From: Methylobacterium radiotolerans JCM 2831
GTDB lineage: Bacteria > Pseudomonadota > Alphaproteobacteria > Rhizobiales > Beijerinckiaceae
DNA length: 64,000 bases
NCBI RefSeq assembly: GCF_000019725.1
Contig: NC_010505.1
Location: forward strand, 5,688,001 to 5,752,000
Direction of reading: 5' to 3'
This document shows positions 25,862-34,651 of this stretch, piece after piece (the first letter of the stretch is position 1; each line of letters starts with the position of its first letter). The notes under the pieces are model-generated. The model had not been told where the DNA came from. It was given only the letters and a program-made list of their open reading frames with translations, and made no database searches. The position numbers and the translations under genes are program-made.

Positions 25862-25972
25862 GGAGTCGTCCTCCTCGAATCTCACCCGCGGGCCCGAACG
25901 CGCCGCATGGCAGCTAGGACATGGGTGCGCGGCGACGCTTTGTCAGGGGGATTGCGAAAACTTCATCCGCCG

Positions 25973-26012
25973 ACCCCGAAAAGCGAGAAGCCCGACCTGC
26001 CGGCCGGGCTTC
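25973..26012 (-). terminator. Intrinsic terminator of the porin gene
   Basis: On the minus strand, GAAGCCCG and CGGGCTTC (plus-strand 26005-26012 and 25987-25994) form an 8-bp stem with a CCGG-containing loop, then CTCGCTTTTCG. It is about 40 bases after the stop of the porin gene at 26053. Confidence 0.6.
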
Positions 26013-26052
26013 CCGCATGTCGACGGTGGGGCGCGGCCGCGGCCGCGCGATC

Positions 26053-26892
26053 CTAGAACGTGCCGAACTTGTAGTTCAGACCGGCGCGGACGACGGCGAA
26101 CTGGTCGTCGCGGCGACCGACGCCGCTGTAGACGACCGGGAAGTTGTTGGCGGCGTTGATGACGAACGCGCCCTGGTTGCGGGTGTTGCGGTCGAGGTTC
26201 ACGTACAGGCCTTCGACCTTCAGCGTCACGGCCGAGGAGCGGAAGAAGTTCAGGAACGAGTCGGTGGGCAGGGCGTACTCGATGCCGCCGCCGGCGGCCC
26301 AGCCGGTGCGGAAGCTGTCGTTGCCGGCGTAGCCGCCGAAGGAGCGGTCGGCGCTGCCCGAGCCGTAGGCGAAGCCGCCGGTGCCGTACACGAGGGTGCG
26401 GTCGAAGGCGTAGCCGAGGCGGCCGCGCACGGTGCCGAAGAAGTCGAGGCTGGAGAGGCCGCGCGGGTCGGTGAGGTAGTAGCCGGGGGCGACGGCGCCG
26501 GAGACGAAGGCGTTGTTCCGGTTGCGGCCGAAGTCGAGGTACTGGGCGTCGGCCTCGACGCCGATCACGACGCCGGAGCCCGGGGTGATCTGCCAGTTGT
26601 AGCCGATCTGGCCACCGCCGGAGAAGCCGTCCTGGCTGCGGTTGCGGAAGGAGGCGACGGTGCCGGGGGCGGCGTAGGGGAAGGGCACCGCGAAGGTGTT
26701 GCCGGTGTTGCGGTCGCTGGCGTCGAAGGCGTAGCCGGCGTTGATACCGAAGTAGGCGCCGGTCCAGGTGAAGACCGGGACGGGGGTGAACACCGGCGGC
26801 GGGGCGGCGCGGCGCGGCAGGTCGGCCGCGAAGGCCGAGCCGGCGAAGGCGACGCCCGCGAGGGCCGTGGTCACACGGAGCATGGATTTCAT
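26053..26892 (-). CDS. Outer-membrane beta-barrel protein (Omp25/Omp31-like porin family)
   Basis: A 279-residue outer-membrane protein. The signal peptide MKSMLRVTTALAGVAFAGSAFA is followed by ADLPRRAAPPPVF, typical of Rhizobium/Methylobacterium porin-family proteins, then FTWTGAYFGINAGYAF as strand 1. Many amphipathic strands follow, and the sequence ends in FGTF with a C-terminal Phe, as required for Bam assembly. The ATG at 26892 follows GAGGA; the frame is open further upstream to 27132 but carries no good start. It is an abundant surface protein by analogy, and has its own terminator. Confidence 0.9.
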   Translation of the reverse strand: MKSMLRVTTALAGVAFAGSAFAADLPRRAAPPPVFTPVPVFTWTGAYFGINAGYAFDASDRNTGNTFAVPFPYAAPGTVASFRNRSQDGFSGGGQIGYNWQITPGSGVVIGVEADAQYLDFGRNRNNAFVSGAVAPGYYLTDPRGLSSLDFFGTVRGRLGYAFDRTLVYGTGGFAYGSGSADRSFGGYAGNDSFRTGWAAGGGIEYALPTDSFLNFFRSSAVTLKVEGLYVNLDRNTRNQGAFVINAANNFPVVYSGVGRRDDQFAVVRAGLNYKFGTF

Positions 26893-27157
26893 GATCTGGT
26901 CCTCACTGGTGGTCCGCGCCGTCCGTCGCGGGAACGGTTGCGGAACCGGGTCTGGCTGCGTTCCAGCGGTTCCAGGGTTGCTTTGCGCTCCGCGGTGTCG
27001 CCGACCGCTCTCGCGGCCCCTTGTGGCAACCCGCCGTTTTCCCCGGCACCTTAACCCCTGAACGCGGCCGAATGGCCAAGGTTCATTTACGGCTACGCTT
27101 TTTTCGGTCTCGCGGTCGACAAAGTGTCGCACCCCCGCATCGTGAGGAACCGCGCGG

Positions 27158-27925
27158 TCAGGGGACGAGCGCGATCGCGGAGATGAGACGGCCGTAATCC
27201 GCCTCGCCGCGATGGGTGGTCCGCCGGTAGCTGTAGAACCGCTCGGGATCCGCGTAGGTGCAGAGGTTCAGGGCGGTAGCCTCACCGATCTCGGCCTCTT
27301 CCAGCCGGGCCAGGATGAAGCCCGGGAGGTCGAACTGCGCGTGTCCGGGCCGCGTGCCGGGGCCGAGGAAGCGCTCCATGCCGGGGGCGTCGCTCCGGAA
27401 CCGCGCGACGAAGTCCGGGCCGACCTCGTAGGAGGCCTGCCCGATCGTCGGTCCCAGGACGGCGACGATCCGGCTCCGCCGCGCCCCGAGCGCCTCCATC
27501 GCCGACACGGTCGCGCCGATCACGCCGGTGAGCGCCCCCTTCCAGCCGGCATGGGCTGCGCCGACGACGCCGTTCTCGGGGTCCGCGAACAGGATCGGCC
27601 CGCAATCCGCGGTGGCGATGCCGAGCGCCAAGCCCGGTACCCGCGTCACCATGGCGTCGGCCTTCGGCCGCTCCGCCGCGAAGGGCGCCTCGACGGTGAC
27701 CACCTCGGCCGAATGGACCTGATACAGGCTCACGAGCCGGTCCGGCGGCAGGCCGAGCCGCGCGCACATCCGCGCCCGGTTCTCGGCGACGCGCTCCGGC
27801 GCGTCCTGCGAGCCGAGGCCGCCGTTGAGCGACGCGTACAGGCCCTCCGAGACCCCGCCGACGCGGGTGAAGAAGGCGTGGCGCATGCCCGCGTGGGCGG
27901 AGAGTTCCGGCGCCTCGATGAACAT
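27158..27925 (-). CDS. pgeF: Purine nucleoside phosphorylase/peptidoglycan editing factor PgeF (YfiH)
   Basis: A 255-residue YfiH/PgeF-family protein, once called polyphenol oxidase; members remove wrong (L-Ser) residues from peptidoglycan precursors or split adenosine/inosine. The Zn-binding residues are His71 (QVHSAE), Cys108 (ATADCGP) and His125 (AAHAGWKG), all present. C-terminal NLCTYADPERFYSYRR is conserved. I chose the ATG at 27925 (MFIEAPELSA); the longer frame begins at a TTG at 28006 and is poorer. It is divergent from the 63-residue gene at 28070. Confidence 0.9.
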   Translation of the reverse strand: MFIEAPELSAHAGMRHAFFTRVGGVSEGLYASLNGGLGSQDAPERVAENRARMCARLGLPPDRLVSLYQVHSAEVVTVEAPFAAERPKADAMVTRVPGLALGIATADCGPILFADPENGVVGAAHAGWKGALTGVIGATVSAMEALGARRSRIVAVLGPTIGQASYEVGPDFVARFRSDAPGMERFLGPGTRPGHAQFDLPGFILARLEEAEIGEATALNLCTYADPERFYSYRRTTHRGEADYGRLISAIALVP

Positions 27926-28069
27926 GCCTGCGGTCACGGTCGGCCTCGCGCTTGCCCCTGTCGCGCCCCGATAGCGCAAGGGCGGACCCTTGACGATGTC
28001 GTTCAAGCGTCAGATTCTTGCTGCATTGCAGTATGGAGCCGATCCGGCTCCGCCTTGAGAAGGATCGCA

Positions 28070-28261
28070 ATGTCACGAGGGATCGAGACCGACGCCCTGC
28101 CCGAGACGCCCGAGGCCGAAGAGCCCCGGATCCCGAGCGCGCCTGCCCACCCCGTCACGGGAGAGCCCGCCGCCTTCGACCCGACCGACCTCAACCCGCC
28201 CGCGCCGCCGACGCCGCGGCCCGCCAGCCAGACCGATTCCGGCTTCGGCTCCTTCGGCTGA
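28070..28261 (+). CDS. Small acidic, proline-rich protein
   Basis: A 63-residue peptide with no hydrophobic segment. It is rich in Pro, Ala, Glu and Asp (PETPEAEEPRIPSAP) and ends SGFGSFG, so it is probably disordered. AGAAGGA lies 7 bases before the ATG at 28070, a strong sign of translation. No family is recognised. It is divergent from pgeF and converges with the methyltransferase gene. Confidence 0.55.
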   Translation: MSRGIETDALPETPEAEEPRIPSAPAHPVTGEPAAFDPTDLNPPAPPTPRPASQTDSGFGSFG

Positions 28262-28303
28262 GCGATCCCGACCCCGTTCGGGGCCGAGGACCTTCCCGGC
28301 GGC

Positions 28304-29374
28304 TCAGGGCGCCGGAAATCCCGGGAGCGGCCCGAGGGACGGGCCGCTCACCGCCAGCACCTTGAACAGTCTGCCCATGCCGCCCCGGCCCGGATCGGTC
28401 AGGCGGGTGACGGCCGCATCGATCGCGGTGACCTGCGCCGGATTGGCCCGTGCCCTCAGCCGCTCGGCACGGGCGCCGAGGCCGAGCGCCGCCAGGAAGT
28501 CACCCTGATCGACCGGACCGTGGATCGCTGCGCCCTCGGCCCGGGCCGCCTGGGCGAGGGCGGCGAAATCGACGTGATGCGTCAGATCCGCCTCGCCGGG
28601 CTCCGCCAGCGGGTCGGCGAAACGATGTCCTGCCAGCGCCTGGAGGGTGTCGCCGAAGCCCGGGCGGACATGGCCGTAATCGACGACCAGCAGGGCGCCG
28701 CCACCGGAAACCAGCCGTCGGGCCAGCGCGCGGATCAGCGCGAGGCCGGCCGCCGGCACGCTCATCAGCGCGCCGTCCGGGCCGTCCGCCACGAGGCCCG
28801 GGACCGGCTCCGGCGACAGGCCGAAGGCGAGACCGCCCGCCGAATCGAGGCCGATCTGCCGCTCGTGCCAGCCCGACGGCCGGCGCTCGAACTGGCGCAC
28901 CGGCAGACAGTCGAAGAACTCGTTGGCCAGGATGATCGTGGGCCCCTCGGGCAGCGTATCGACGCTGTCGTGCCACACGGCGCCGGTCCCGGAGAGGGCG
29001 CGGGCCTGCGCGGCCCGCAGCACCGGGCTCGTCTCGACGAGGTGCGGTGCCACGCGCACCCCGGGGAGCGCCGCCCGCAAGGCGCGCAGCGCGTCCGCCA
29101 TCAGCGTGCCGCGGCCGGGCCCCAGCTCCACCAGGAGGAGCGGATCCGGCGCCCCGATCGAGCCGCGGACGTAGGCTGTCCAGGCACCGAGCAGCTCGCC
29201 GAACATCTGGCTGATCTCGGGCGCGGTGGTGAAGTCGCCCTGGGCGCCCAGGGGATCGCGGGTGCGGTAGTAGCCGTGGACCGGGTGCCCGAGGCAGAGG
29301 GCCATGTAGCGGTCGACACCGATCGGCCCGTTCTGGCGGATCAGCGCCGCGATCTCGGCTCCGAGCGGTGTCAC
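28304..29374 (-). CDS. SAM-dependent methyltransferase, MidA/NDUFAF7 family
   Basis: A 356-residue methyltransferase. In mitochondria, MidA/NDUFAF7 dimethylates an arginine in complex I subunit NDUFS2; the bacterial role is presumed similar but unproven. Features are MALCLGHPVHGYY, GDFTTAPEISQMFGELLG, LVELGPGRGTLMADALR (SAM site), ANEFFDCLPVRQF and LVVDYGH, all family blocks. The start is a GTG at 29374, overlapping the lgt stop in GTGA. An NDUFS4-like complex I subunit is encoded at 57902. Length is normal. Confidence 0.88.
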   Translation of the reverse strand: MTPLGAEIAALIRQNGPIGVDRYMALCLGHPVHGYYRTRDPLGAQGDFTTAPEISQMFGELLGAWTAYVRGSIGAPDPLLLVELGPGRGTLMADALRALRAALPGVRVAPHLVETSPVLRAAQARALSGTGAVWHDSVDTLPEGPTIILANEFFDCLPVRQFERRPSGWHERQIGLDSAGGLAFGLSPEPVPGLVADGPDGALMSVPAAGLALIRALARRLVSGGGALLVVDYGHVRPGFGDTLQALAGHRFADPLAEPGEADLTHHVDFAALAQAARAEGAAIHGPVDQGDFLAALGLGARAERLRARANPAQVTAIDAAVTRLTDPGRGGMGRLFKVLAVSGPSLGPLPGFPAP

Positions 29375-30273
29375 GCCTCGACGGCCGCCTTGCGGGCCGC
29401 CTCGGCCGCCGGCGCCTCGACGGGATGGCGGGGACGTGTCCGGCCGGTCGCGGCCAGCACGATGTAGGTGAGGCCGACGATCATCATCGGCACGCACAGC
29501 AGCATGCCCATGGTCACGCCGCCGCCCATCGGACCGACATGGTCGCCGAACAGGAAGCCGAGCTGGCGATCCGGCTCGCGGAAGAACTCGCAGAAGGTCC
29601 GGGCCAGCGCGTAGCCGAGGACGAAGATGCCGCCGAGGAGCCCCGGCTTGCGGAAGCCGAACCGGCGGACGCTGAGCGCCATCACGATGAACAGCAGCAG
29701 GCCCTCGGTGGCCGCCTCGTAGAGCTGGCTCGGGTGGCGCGGCAGCGGCCCGCCGCTCGGGAACACGATCGCGTAGGGGAAGTCCGGCGCGACCCGGCCC
29801 CAGAGCTCGCCGTTCACGAAATTGGCGATCCGGCCGAAGAACAGGCCGATCGGCACCACCACGGCGCCGATATCGAGGAGCGTGTAGGCGTTGAGGCCCT
29901 TGCCGCGGGCGAACAGCACGAAGGCCAGGATCGCCCCGACGAAGCCGCCGTGGAACGACATGCCGCCGTTGCGGATCGCCAGGATCTCCCACGGATCGGA
30001 GATGTACATCGGCAGATTGTAGAACAGCACGTAGCCGATCCGCCCGCCGAGCACGACGCCGAGCGCCACCCAGACGACGAGGTCGTCGATGTCGGCGACC
30101 TGCGGGCGCTTCACCACGCCCCAGAGACCGTCGGCCATGACGAGGCGGCGCGCGTAGTACCAGCCGCCGATCAGGCCGGCGATGTAGGCGAGCGCGTACC
30201 ATTTGATCGTGATCGGCCCGATCGCGATCGCCACCGGATCGATGGCCGGAAAGGGCAGGGCGAGGAGCGGCAT
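29371..30273 (-). CDS. lgt: Prolipoprotein diacylglyceryl transferase Lgt
   Basis: A 300-residue inner-membrane enzyme with about seven helices that adds diacylglycerol from phosphatidylglycerol to the lipobox Cys. The conserved FHGGFVGAI is at 107-115 and the Lgt signature GRIANFVNGELWGR at 147-160. IKWYALAYIAGLIGGW in helix 1 is typical. The start is the ATG at 30273. It is coupled to the MidA-type gene by GTGA. Length is normal. Confidence 0.96.
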   Translation of the reverse strand: MPLLALPFPAIDPVAIAIGPITIKWYALAYIAGLIGGWYYARRLVMADGLWGVVKRPQVADIDDLVVWVALGVVLGGRIGYVLFYNLPMYISDPWEILAIRNGGMSFHGGFVGAILAFVLFARGKGLNAYTLLDIGAVVVPIGLFFGRIANFVNGELWGRVAPDFPYAIVFPSGGPLPRHPSQLYEAATEGLLLFIVMALSVRRFGFRKPGLLGGIFVLGYALARTFCEFFREPDRQLGFLFGDHVGPMGGGVTMGMLLCVPMMIVGLTYIVLAATGRTRPRHPVEAPAAEAARKAAVEA

Positions 30274-30355
30274 CTATCTCACCTCCGGGGCGGCCGGCTT
30301 GGACGCCGGAGGGGCGACGCGTCAAGCCCGGAGGCCCCCTTCCGAAAGCGCGGCC

Positions 30356-31288
30356 TCAGCCGCGCACGAACAAGAAGCCGTGTCCGTCCGGGCCGGCGCA
30401 ATAGGCGGCCGCGCCGTCGGCGGAGGTCAGCGGAGTTTGTCCGCTCTCGCGCAGGCGGTGCGAGAGGGACTGCGGGTCCGCCGCGGTGAACACGGAGCGG
30501 GTGGAGGCCCGGTCGGCGGGCCCGAAGACGAGCCGCCGCTCGGTCGCGGGCGTGCGGTAATGCAGGAGCTCCACGTGCGGCGCGGGCTCCGGAGGCTCGA
30601 GGGCGATCACGTCGACCTGCGGATCGTCGACGCCGTCGAGGCGCGCCTGCTCCGGTCCGCGGTTCAGGCCGCGCTCCGCCACCCACAGCCCCAGGGACCC
30701 GGTCAGGAAGGCCAGGGTGGCGTCGAGGTCGGTGACGGTGATCGCCGAGTGGTCGATTCCCAGGAACAGGCCCGGCGCGTCGCGCCAGCGGGTCGCGGCG
30801 GGCCCGTCGGGAAAGTATATCAACTCCAGGGGATGCCCGTCGGGGTCGCGGAACTTGTAGGCGGTCACGCCTCCCGTGGAGGCCGGCAGACGCTGCGGCC
30901 CGCCGCGGCTGATCGGCATCGGTGCGAGCCGTGCCAGCTGCGCCGCCGCGGCCCCCATGTCGCGGACCGGGACCGCTAGGTGCTGGAAGAACGGATCCGT
31001 CGCCGCTGGATCGGCCGGGTAGGGCGCGCCGGGCGGATCCACCGTCAGGAATGTCACGCTCTGCCCGCCGAGCCGCATGCGCAGCTGCGTGGCGCGCCGG
31101 CCCGCGAGGCCCATCGCCTCCGCCTGCGCGCCGGGCAGGGGTTCCGGTGGAGCGATCCGCGCGAAGCCGAGCCCGTCCCGGTAGAAGGCTTCGGTGACGG
31201 CGAGGTCCGCGACGGTGCGGCCGAAGCCGACGAGGGCGCGCACGCCGCTCTTGGGAGCGATGCCGCTCGGGGGGGCGATGCCGCTCAC
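30356..31288 (-). CDS. VOC-family protein with two glyoxalase-like domains
   Basis: A 310-residue protein with two vicinal-oxygen-chelate domains, residues about 18-150 and 155-305. The first contains FGRTVADLAVTEAFYRDGLGF, FFQHLAVPVRDM and AYKFRDPDGHPLELIYF; the second contains GIDHSAITVTDLDATLAFLTGSLGL. Pairs of VOC domains are typical of extradiol dioxygenases, lyases or glyoxalases. His and Glu metal ligands (QHLAV, PLELI, DHSAI) are visible, but the reaction is unknown. The start is a GTG at 31288 overlapping the lactonase stop in GTGA. The N-terminus has a repeated SGIAP unit. Confidence 0.82.
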   Translation of the reverse strand: MSGIAPPSGIAPKSGVRALVGFGRTVADLAVTEAFYRDGLGFARIAPPEPLPGAQAEAMGLAGRRATQLRMRLGGQSVTFLTVDPPGAPYPADPAATDPFFQHLAVPVRDMGAAAAQLARLAPMPISRGGPQRLPASTGGVTAYKFRDPDGHPLELIYFPDGPAATRWRDAPGLFLGIDHSAITVTDLDATLAFLTGSLGLWVAERGLNRGPEQARLDGVDDPQVDVIALEPPEPAPHVELLHYRTPATERRLVFGPADRASTRSVFTAADPQSLSHRLRESGQTPLTSADGAAAYCAGPDGHGFLFVRG

Positions 31289-32187
31289 AGGAGCGGTGCC
31301 CCCCGCACGTTCACGTAGATCGCGTAGAGTGCCTGCGAGGCGCAGAGGAACAGGCGGCTGTTGTTGCGGCCGCCGAAGGTGAGGTTGGCGACCGTCGCGG
31401 GCACGAGGATCTTGCCGACCAGTTCGCCGCCGGGGTCGATGCAGTGGACCCCGTCCCCGGCGCTCGACCAGACATTGCCGTGCTCGTCGCACCGGATCCC
31501 GTCGGCATTGCCGAGCGCAATCTTGAAGAGCACCGAGCCGCCCGACAGGCTGCCGTCCTCGGCCACGTCGAACACGCGCACGTGCTGCAGCGGGTCGGTG
31601 TCGAACTGCAGCCCGGTCTCGACGATGTAGAGCCGCCGCTCGTCGGGCGAGAAGCAGAGCCCGTTCGGGCCCTGGAAATCGTCGGCCACCACCCGCAGCG
31701 AGCCGTCGCGGGGGTCGAAGCGGTAGACGGCGGCGGGCAGCTCGGATTCCTGCTTGCCGCCCTCGTAGTCGGTCTGGATGCCGTAGGGTGGATCCGAGAA
31801 CCAGATCGTCCCGTCCGACTTGCAGACGATGTCGTTGGGCGAGTTCAGCCGCCGCCCGCGGTAGCGCTCCACGAGGCTGGTGATGCGGCCATCGAGCTCG
31901 GTCCGATGGATGCGCCGGCCGCGGTGCGAGCAGGACAGCATCCGCCCCTGGCGGTCGCGGGCGTGGCCGTTCTCGAAGTCGCCCGCCTCCCGGTAGACGC
32001 TCAGGCCGGCGTACTCCGCCCAGCGCATCACCCGATTGTTGGGAAGATCGGAGAACAGCAGCTCGTCGCGGTCGCCGAACCAGACCGGGCCCTCCGTCCA
32101 GCGGAACCCGTCGGCGAGCTTCTGCAGCGGGGCGTTCGGCAGGATGTAGGCCTTGAAGCGCGGCTGCGTGAGTTCGAAGCCGTCCAT
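31285..32187 (-). CDS. SMP-30/gluconolactonase-family lactonase
   Basis: A 300-residue six-bladed beta-propeller. Metal ligands fit the family: Glu32 in TEGPVW, Asn in RRLNSPNDIV, and Asp in GNADGIRCDEHGN. Also seen are SDPPYGI and GPNGLCFSPDERRLYIVE. Such enzymes open aldonolactones to aldonates, although some are diisopropylfluorophosphatase-like. The ATG at 32187 gives MDGFELTQPR. It lies 10 bases after the cupin stop and is coupled to the VOC gene, giving one three-gene operon. A second SMP-30 gene is at 58650. Confidence 0.88.
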   Translation of the reverse strand: MDGFELTQPRFKAYILPNAPLQKLADGFRWTEGPVWFGDRDELLFSDLPNNRVMRWAEYAGLSVYREAGDFENGHARDRQGRMLSCSHRGRRIHRTELDGRITSLVERYRGRRLNSPNDIVCKSDGTIWFSDPPYGIQTDYEGGKQESELPAAVYRFDPRDGSLRVVADDFQGPNGLCFSPDERRLYIVETGLQFDTDPLQHVRVFDVAEDGSLSGGSVLFKIALGNADGIRCDEHGNVWSSAGDGVHCIDPGGELVGKILVPATVANLTFGGRNNSRLFLCASQALYAIYVNVRGAPLL

Positions 32188-32197
32188 GGGGCCGCCC

Positions 32198-32647
32198 TTA
32201 CTTGAAGCGGCCGGGCTGGTTGACGGTCGGCTCAACCTGGAGCCCGGTCACGATCATCGTGCAGGGCTCGTCGCCCACCGTGCCGGAGAGGTGGCCCTTC
32301 TTGCCATCCCGTTCCTTGGTGTTCTGATCCTCGCCCATCATAAGCTCGCCCGGGCCCATCTCGACCCGGTGGCCGTCCATCGTTTCCACGAACCAGCGGC
32401 CCGAGAGGATCGCGATCCATTGCGGCCGCGGGTTCTCGTGCCACTCGCCGACCCAGCCGACCGGCAGGACCGTGAAGGTCACGACCGACGGCGCAGGATC
32501 CATCTTGTCGTTCCACTGGGGCGCGGTCTCGGGGTTGATCCCCTCGAACTTGAACCGCTCGAGGTGGAACAGCTCCTGGCGGCTCACACCCTCCGCATCG
32601 GTGTAGACGTGCCAGTACGGCATCTTCGGAGGGGTCGGCTCACTCAT
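32198..32647 (-). CDS. Cupin-domain protein
   Basis: A 149-residue small cupin barrel. Motif 1 is seen as GEWHENPRPQWIAILSGRW, with one clear His, and motif 2 as GPGELMMGEDQNTKERDGKKGHLSG. The usual second His of motif 1 is missing, so the metal set may be incomplete. No close named relative is known to me. It starts at the ATG at 32647 and is first in the cupin/SMP-30/VOC operon. The shared operon suggests binding or isomerising a sugar acid or aromatic metabolite, but this is inference. Confidence 0.75.
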   Translation of the reverse strand: MSEPTPPKMPYWHVYTDAEGVSRQELFHLERFKFEGINPETAPQWNDKMDPAPSVVTFTVLPVGWVGEWHENPRPQWIAILSGRWFVETMDGHRVEMGPGELMMGEDQNTKERDGKKGHLSGTVGDEPCTMIVTGLQVEPTVNQPGRFK

Positions 32648-32874
32648 CGTCGCTCCTGCCGCGGCGGGACTCACCCTCCCACAACGGCCGGGCTTGGCGA
32701 TGGTTCGCGTCTGCCGACGAAGGCCCGGATGCCCCAGACGTCGTTCCGGGGCCGGATGAGCGGACGGCTTCCGCGACGGTGCGAGCGTAGCGAAGCCGGC
32801 CCGTGTCGCGCCGTGGCCTCCCCGTGGGGCGCTGGCCTGGGTCGCGTGCTGCGCTCCCGAGGACGGCGCGACGC

Positions 32875-34362
32875 TCACATCTGCTCGGGGATCCGGTCCG
32901 TCTGCGCGAGGTTCGAGAACCGGGTGATGTTCGCGTCGAACTGCAGTTCCACGGTGCCGGTGGGGCCGTGACGCTGCTTGCCGAGGATCACCTCGGCCTT
33001 GCCGTGGACGCGCTGCATCTCGGCCTCCCAGGCGAAGAACTCCTCCGTGCCCTCGCGAGGCTTCTTGTTCCCGACGTAGTACTCCTCGCGGAACACGAAC
33101 ATGACGACGTCGGCGTCCTGCTCGATCGAGCCCGACTCGCGCAGGTCGGCGAGCTGCGGCCGCTTGTCGTCGCGGTTCTCCACCTGACGGGAGAGCTGGG
33201 ACAGGCCGATGATCGGCACGGCCAGCTCCTTGGCCAGCGCCTTCATGCCGGTGGTGATCTCGGTCATCTCCTGCACGCGGTTGTCGCTGCGCTTGGACGA
33301 GCCCGAGAGGAGCTGGAGGTAGTCGACGATCAGGAGGTCGAGGCCCTTCTGGCGCTTCAGGCGCCGGGCGCGGGCGGCGAGCTGCGCGATCGAGATGCCG
33401 CCGGTCTGGTCGATGTAGAACGGGATCGTCTGCATGTCCCGGGCGGCGTCGGTGATCTTGTAGAAATCCTCGGGCCGGATGTCGCCGCGGCGGATCTTGT
33501 AGGACGGCACGCCCGACTGCTCGGCGATGATGCGGGTGGCGAGCTGCTCCGCCGACATTTCCAGCGAGAAGAAGCCCACGATGCCGCCGTTCACGGTCTT
33601 GGTCGTGCCGTCCGGCTGCTTCTCGCCGCGGTAGGCCTTGGCGATGTTGAAGGCGATGTTGGTCACCAGCGAGGTCTTGCCCATGGCCGGGCGGCCCGCG
33701 AGGATGATCAGGTCGGAGGGCTGCAGGCCGCCCATCTTGGCGTCGAGGTCGGACAGGCCCGTGGCGATGCCCGAGAGCTTGCCGTCGCGCTGGTAGGCCT
33801 TGGCGGCCATGTCGACCGCGGCGGTCAGCGCGTCCGAGAATTTCTGGAAGCCGCCGTCGTAGCGTCCGGCCTCGGCGAGCTCGTAGAGCCGCCGCTCCGT
33901 GTGCTCGATCTGGTCGCGGGGCGACTCCTCCACCGGCGCCTCGTAGGCGCCGTTCACCAGGTCCTCGCCGATGGCGATCAGCCGGCGGCGGATGGCGAGA
34001 TCGTAGATCGTGCGGCCGTACTCGCCGGCGTTGATCACCGTCGTGGCGTCGGCGGCCAGTCGCGCGAGGTACTGCATGACCGTCTGGCCGCCGAAATCGG
34101 CGTCGCCCAGATAGGTCTTCATGGTGATGGGCGTGGCGAGCTTGCCGGCCTTGATCAGGGACGCTGCCACTGTGAAGATCTGCTGGTGGGCATCCTCCAT
34201 GAAGTGTTCGGCCAGCAGGAAGTCCGACACCCGGTAATAGGCGTCGTTGTTCACCAGGATCGCGCCCAGCAGCGCCTGCTCCGCGTCGATGTTGTGCGGG
34301 GCGACGCGGTACTCGGCCTGGACCGCTTCGAGCTTGGCCGTGAGCGCATTGGGCAGGGCCAT
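32875..34362 (-). CDS. dnaB: Replicative DNA helicase DnaB
   Basis: A 495-residue hexameric helicase that unwinds the replication fork. The N-terminal primase-interacting domain has PHNIDAEQALLGAILVNN. The RecA-like domain has Walker A GRPAMGKTS at 223-231, GFFSLEMSAEQLATR, DLLIVDYLQLL (Walker B), and ELAVPIIGLSQLSRQVENR. C-terminal DLRESGSIEQDADVVMFVFR is conserved. The ATG at 34362 begins MALPNALTAK. About 16 residues of overrun in-frame upstream were rejected. It lies downstream of the ribosomal operon but is separated from it by a terminator. Confidence 0.97.
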   Translation of the reverse strand: MALPNALTAKLEAVQAEYRVAPHNIDAEQALLGAILVNNDAYYRVSDFLLAEHFMEDAHQQIFTVAASLIKAGKLATPITMKTYLGDADFGGQTVMQYLARLAADATTVINAGEYGRTIYDLAIRRRLIAIGEDLVNGAYEAPVEESPRDQIEHTERRLYELAEAGRYDGGFQKFSDALTAAVDMAAKAYQRDGKLSGIATGLSDLDAKMGGLQPSDLIILAGRPAMGKTSLVTNIAFNIAKAYRGEKQPDGTTKTVNGGIVGFFSLEMSAEQLATRIIAEQSGVPSYKIRRGDIRPEDFYKITDAARDMQTIPFYIDQTGGISIAQLAARARRLKRQKGLDLLIVDYLQLLSGSSKRSDNRVQEMTEITTGMKALAKELAVPIIGLSQLSRQVENRDDKRPQLADLRESGSIEQDADVVMFVFREEYYVGNKKPREGTEEFFAWEAEMQRVHGKAEVILGKQRHGPTGTVELQFDANITRFSNLAQTDRIPEQM

Positions 34363-34481
34363 CGGCGGACGACTCCGTATCAGGCGCCGCGGCGGGCGCG
34401 CCAGGATCACACCGCACGACCTTGACCCCGGTATGGTTACCGAAGCCTAGCCGACGGCCGGTTCTCCCGGGCCGGGGCGCG

Positions 34482-34523
34482 GAAAAGCGGACGCCCGCCG
34501 ACTCTCGCGAGCGACGGGCGTCC
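34482..34523 (-). terminator. Intrinsic terminator of the rpsF-rpsR-rplI operon
   Basis: On the minus strand, GGACGCCCG and CGGGCGTCC (plus 34515-34523 and 34489-34497) form a perfect 9-bp stem, followed by GCTTTTCC. It lies about 130 bases after the rplI stop. Confidence 0.7.
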
Positions 34524-34651
34524 ATGCTGGAACAAAACTGGAACGTGTCAAGCCTCGGGGGCAATCATCCCCAGTGTTCACCGGTATACACGGCGGGCAA
34601 GGACCCCGCCGCCCGGCCGGCCGGTTGGCTGGCCGGGACCTCGAACCGGGA

